Made by a program: the position numbers and the translations under genes
Shown here: positions 6,103-6,255 of the stretch, piece after piece
Layout of the letters: the number at the start of each line of letters is the position of its first letter
Position numbering within the stretch: position 1 is the first letter of the stretch
Assembly (NCBI RefSeq): GCF_963921845.1
Contig: NZ_CAWUGZ010000025.1
Location: 1 to 6,255 of the forward strand
DNA length: 6,255 bases
Reading direction: 5' to 3'
Source of the DNA: Commensalibacter sp963921845
GTDB taxonomy: Bacteria > Pseudomonadota > Alphaproteobacteria > Acetobacterales > Acetobacteraceae
Notes under the pieces: generated by a model
Seen by the model: the letters and a program-made list of their open reading frames with translations, nothing else
What the model was told of the DNA's origin: nothing
Database searches by the model: none

Positions 6103-6108
6103 AAAAGG
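6103..6108 (+). promoter_or_regulatory. Ribosome binding site of the baseplate gene
   Basis: AAAAGG lies 6 bases before the ATG at 6115 and fixes this start. It is one of the few recognisable ribosome sites in the window; the AT-rich genes to the left mostly lack one. Confidence 0.6.
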
Positions 6109-6114
6109 TAAAGT

Positions 6115-6255
6115 ATGTCGACCTATTTTCAAAACGCCCAAACGGGCGTAATGACGGCGGACACGTCGGACCTGTTAACGGAAGTGCAACAAGAGTTTAT
6201 CAGTGCGTTGGGGGAGAATTTGTCTTTGGACGCTTCAACGCCACAAGGCACATTG
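6115..6255 (+). CDS. Phage baseplate J-like protein, N-terminal part (runs off the window)
   Basis: The first 47 codons of a longer gene. The sequence TGVMTADTSDLLTEVQQEF, then ALGENLSLDASTPQGTL, fits the start of the baseplate J-like family (relatives of Mu gp47 and P2 gpJ), whose members begin with a short segment of the type 'dT..ll.ev...f..alG..l.l...TPqG.l'. The protein forms part of the baseplate wedge of contractile tails of phages and related tail-like particles (tailocins). GC is near 50 percent here, well above the chromosomal genes to the left, which supports phage origin. It is divergent from hicA with 52 bases between the start codons. Whether the gene is complete cannot be seen. 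Confidence 0.8.
   Translation, partial: MSTYFQNAQTGVMTADTSDLLTEVQQEFISALGENLSLDASTPQGTL

Overview
The window suggests an AT-rich alphaproteobacterium. The best guess is an AT-rich member of the Acetobacteraceae, such as a Commensalibacter-like insect symbiont. This rests on the low GC of the chromosomal part and on the sequence style of the first glycosyltransferase domain (LPQCYKYR and WEVDDLIFD motifs), which I associate with alphaproteobacterial surface-polysaccharide enzymes. The taxon is inference; there is no rRNA or other taxonomic marker here.

Left part (1-4006), cell-surface block. The window opens inside the 3' end of a gene for an RTX-type protein that is probably secreted by a type I system. 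A hairpin follows, then a 934-residue glycosyltransferase that carries two GT4-like units in one chain. Converging on it, with a 32-base tail-to-tail overlap, is a gene for a RgpF-like (rhamnan synthesis F family) protein of 299 residues. Together these suggest export of a calcium-binding surface protein beside assembly of a cell-surface glycan. Whether the glycan decorates the protein cannot be read from the sequence.

Middle part (4007-5285), AT-rich and gene-poor. About 400 bases hold no supportable gene. A bidirectional hairpin terminator at 4408-4435 is followed by minus-strand open stretches: a 63-codon ORF whose stop codon lies in the terminator loop, a 57-codon stretch without a start codon, and a 100-residue hypothetical protein in the same frame as that stretch. 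These may be one small gene plus chance openings, or a decaying longer gene.

Right part (5286-6255), phage-derived DNA of clearly higher GC. On the plus strand lie the remains of a small protein with two membrane segments, broken by a one-base frame change at a run of seven T, and the first 47 codons of a phage baseplate J-like protein. Between them, on the opposite strand, is a complete HicA-HicB toxin-antitoxin pair. Its promoter can be read, and a perfect 9-bp inverted repeat covers the -10 box and reaches the hicA start codon, so hicA mRNA is probably leaderless or nearly so. The arrangement looks like a toxin-antitoxin cargo unit within a prophage or prophage remnant.
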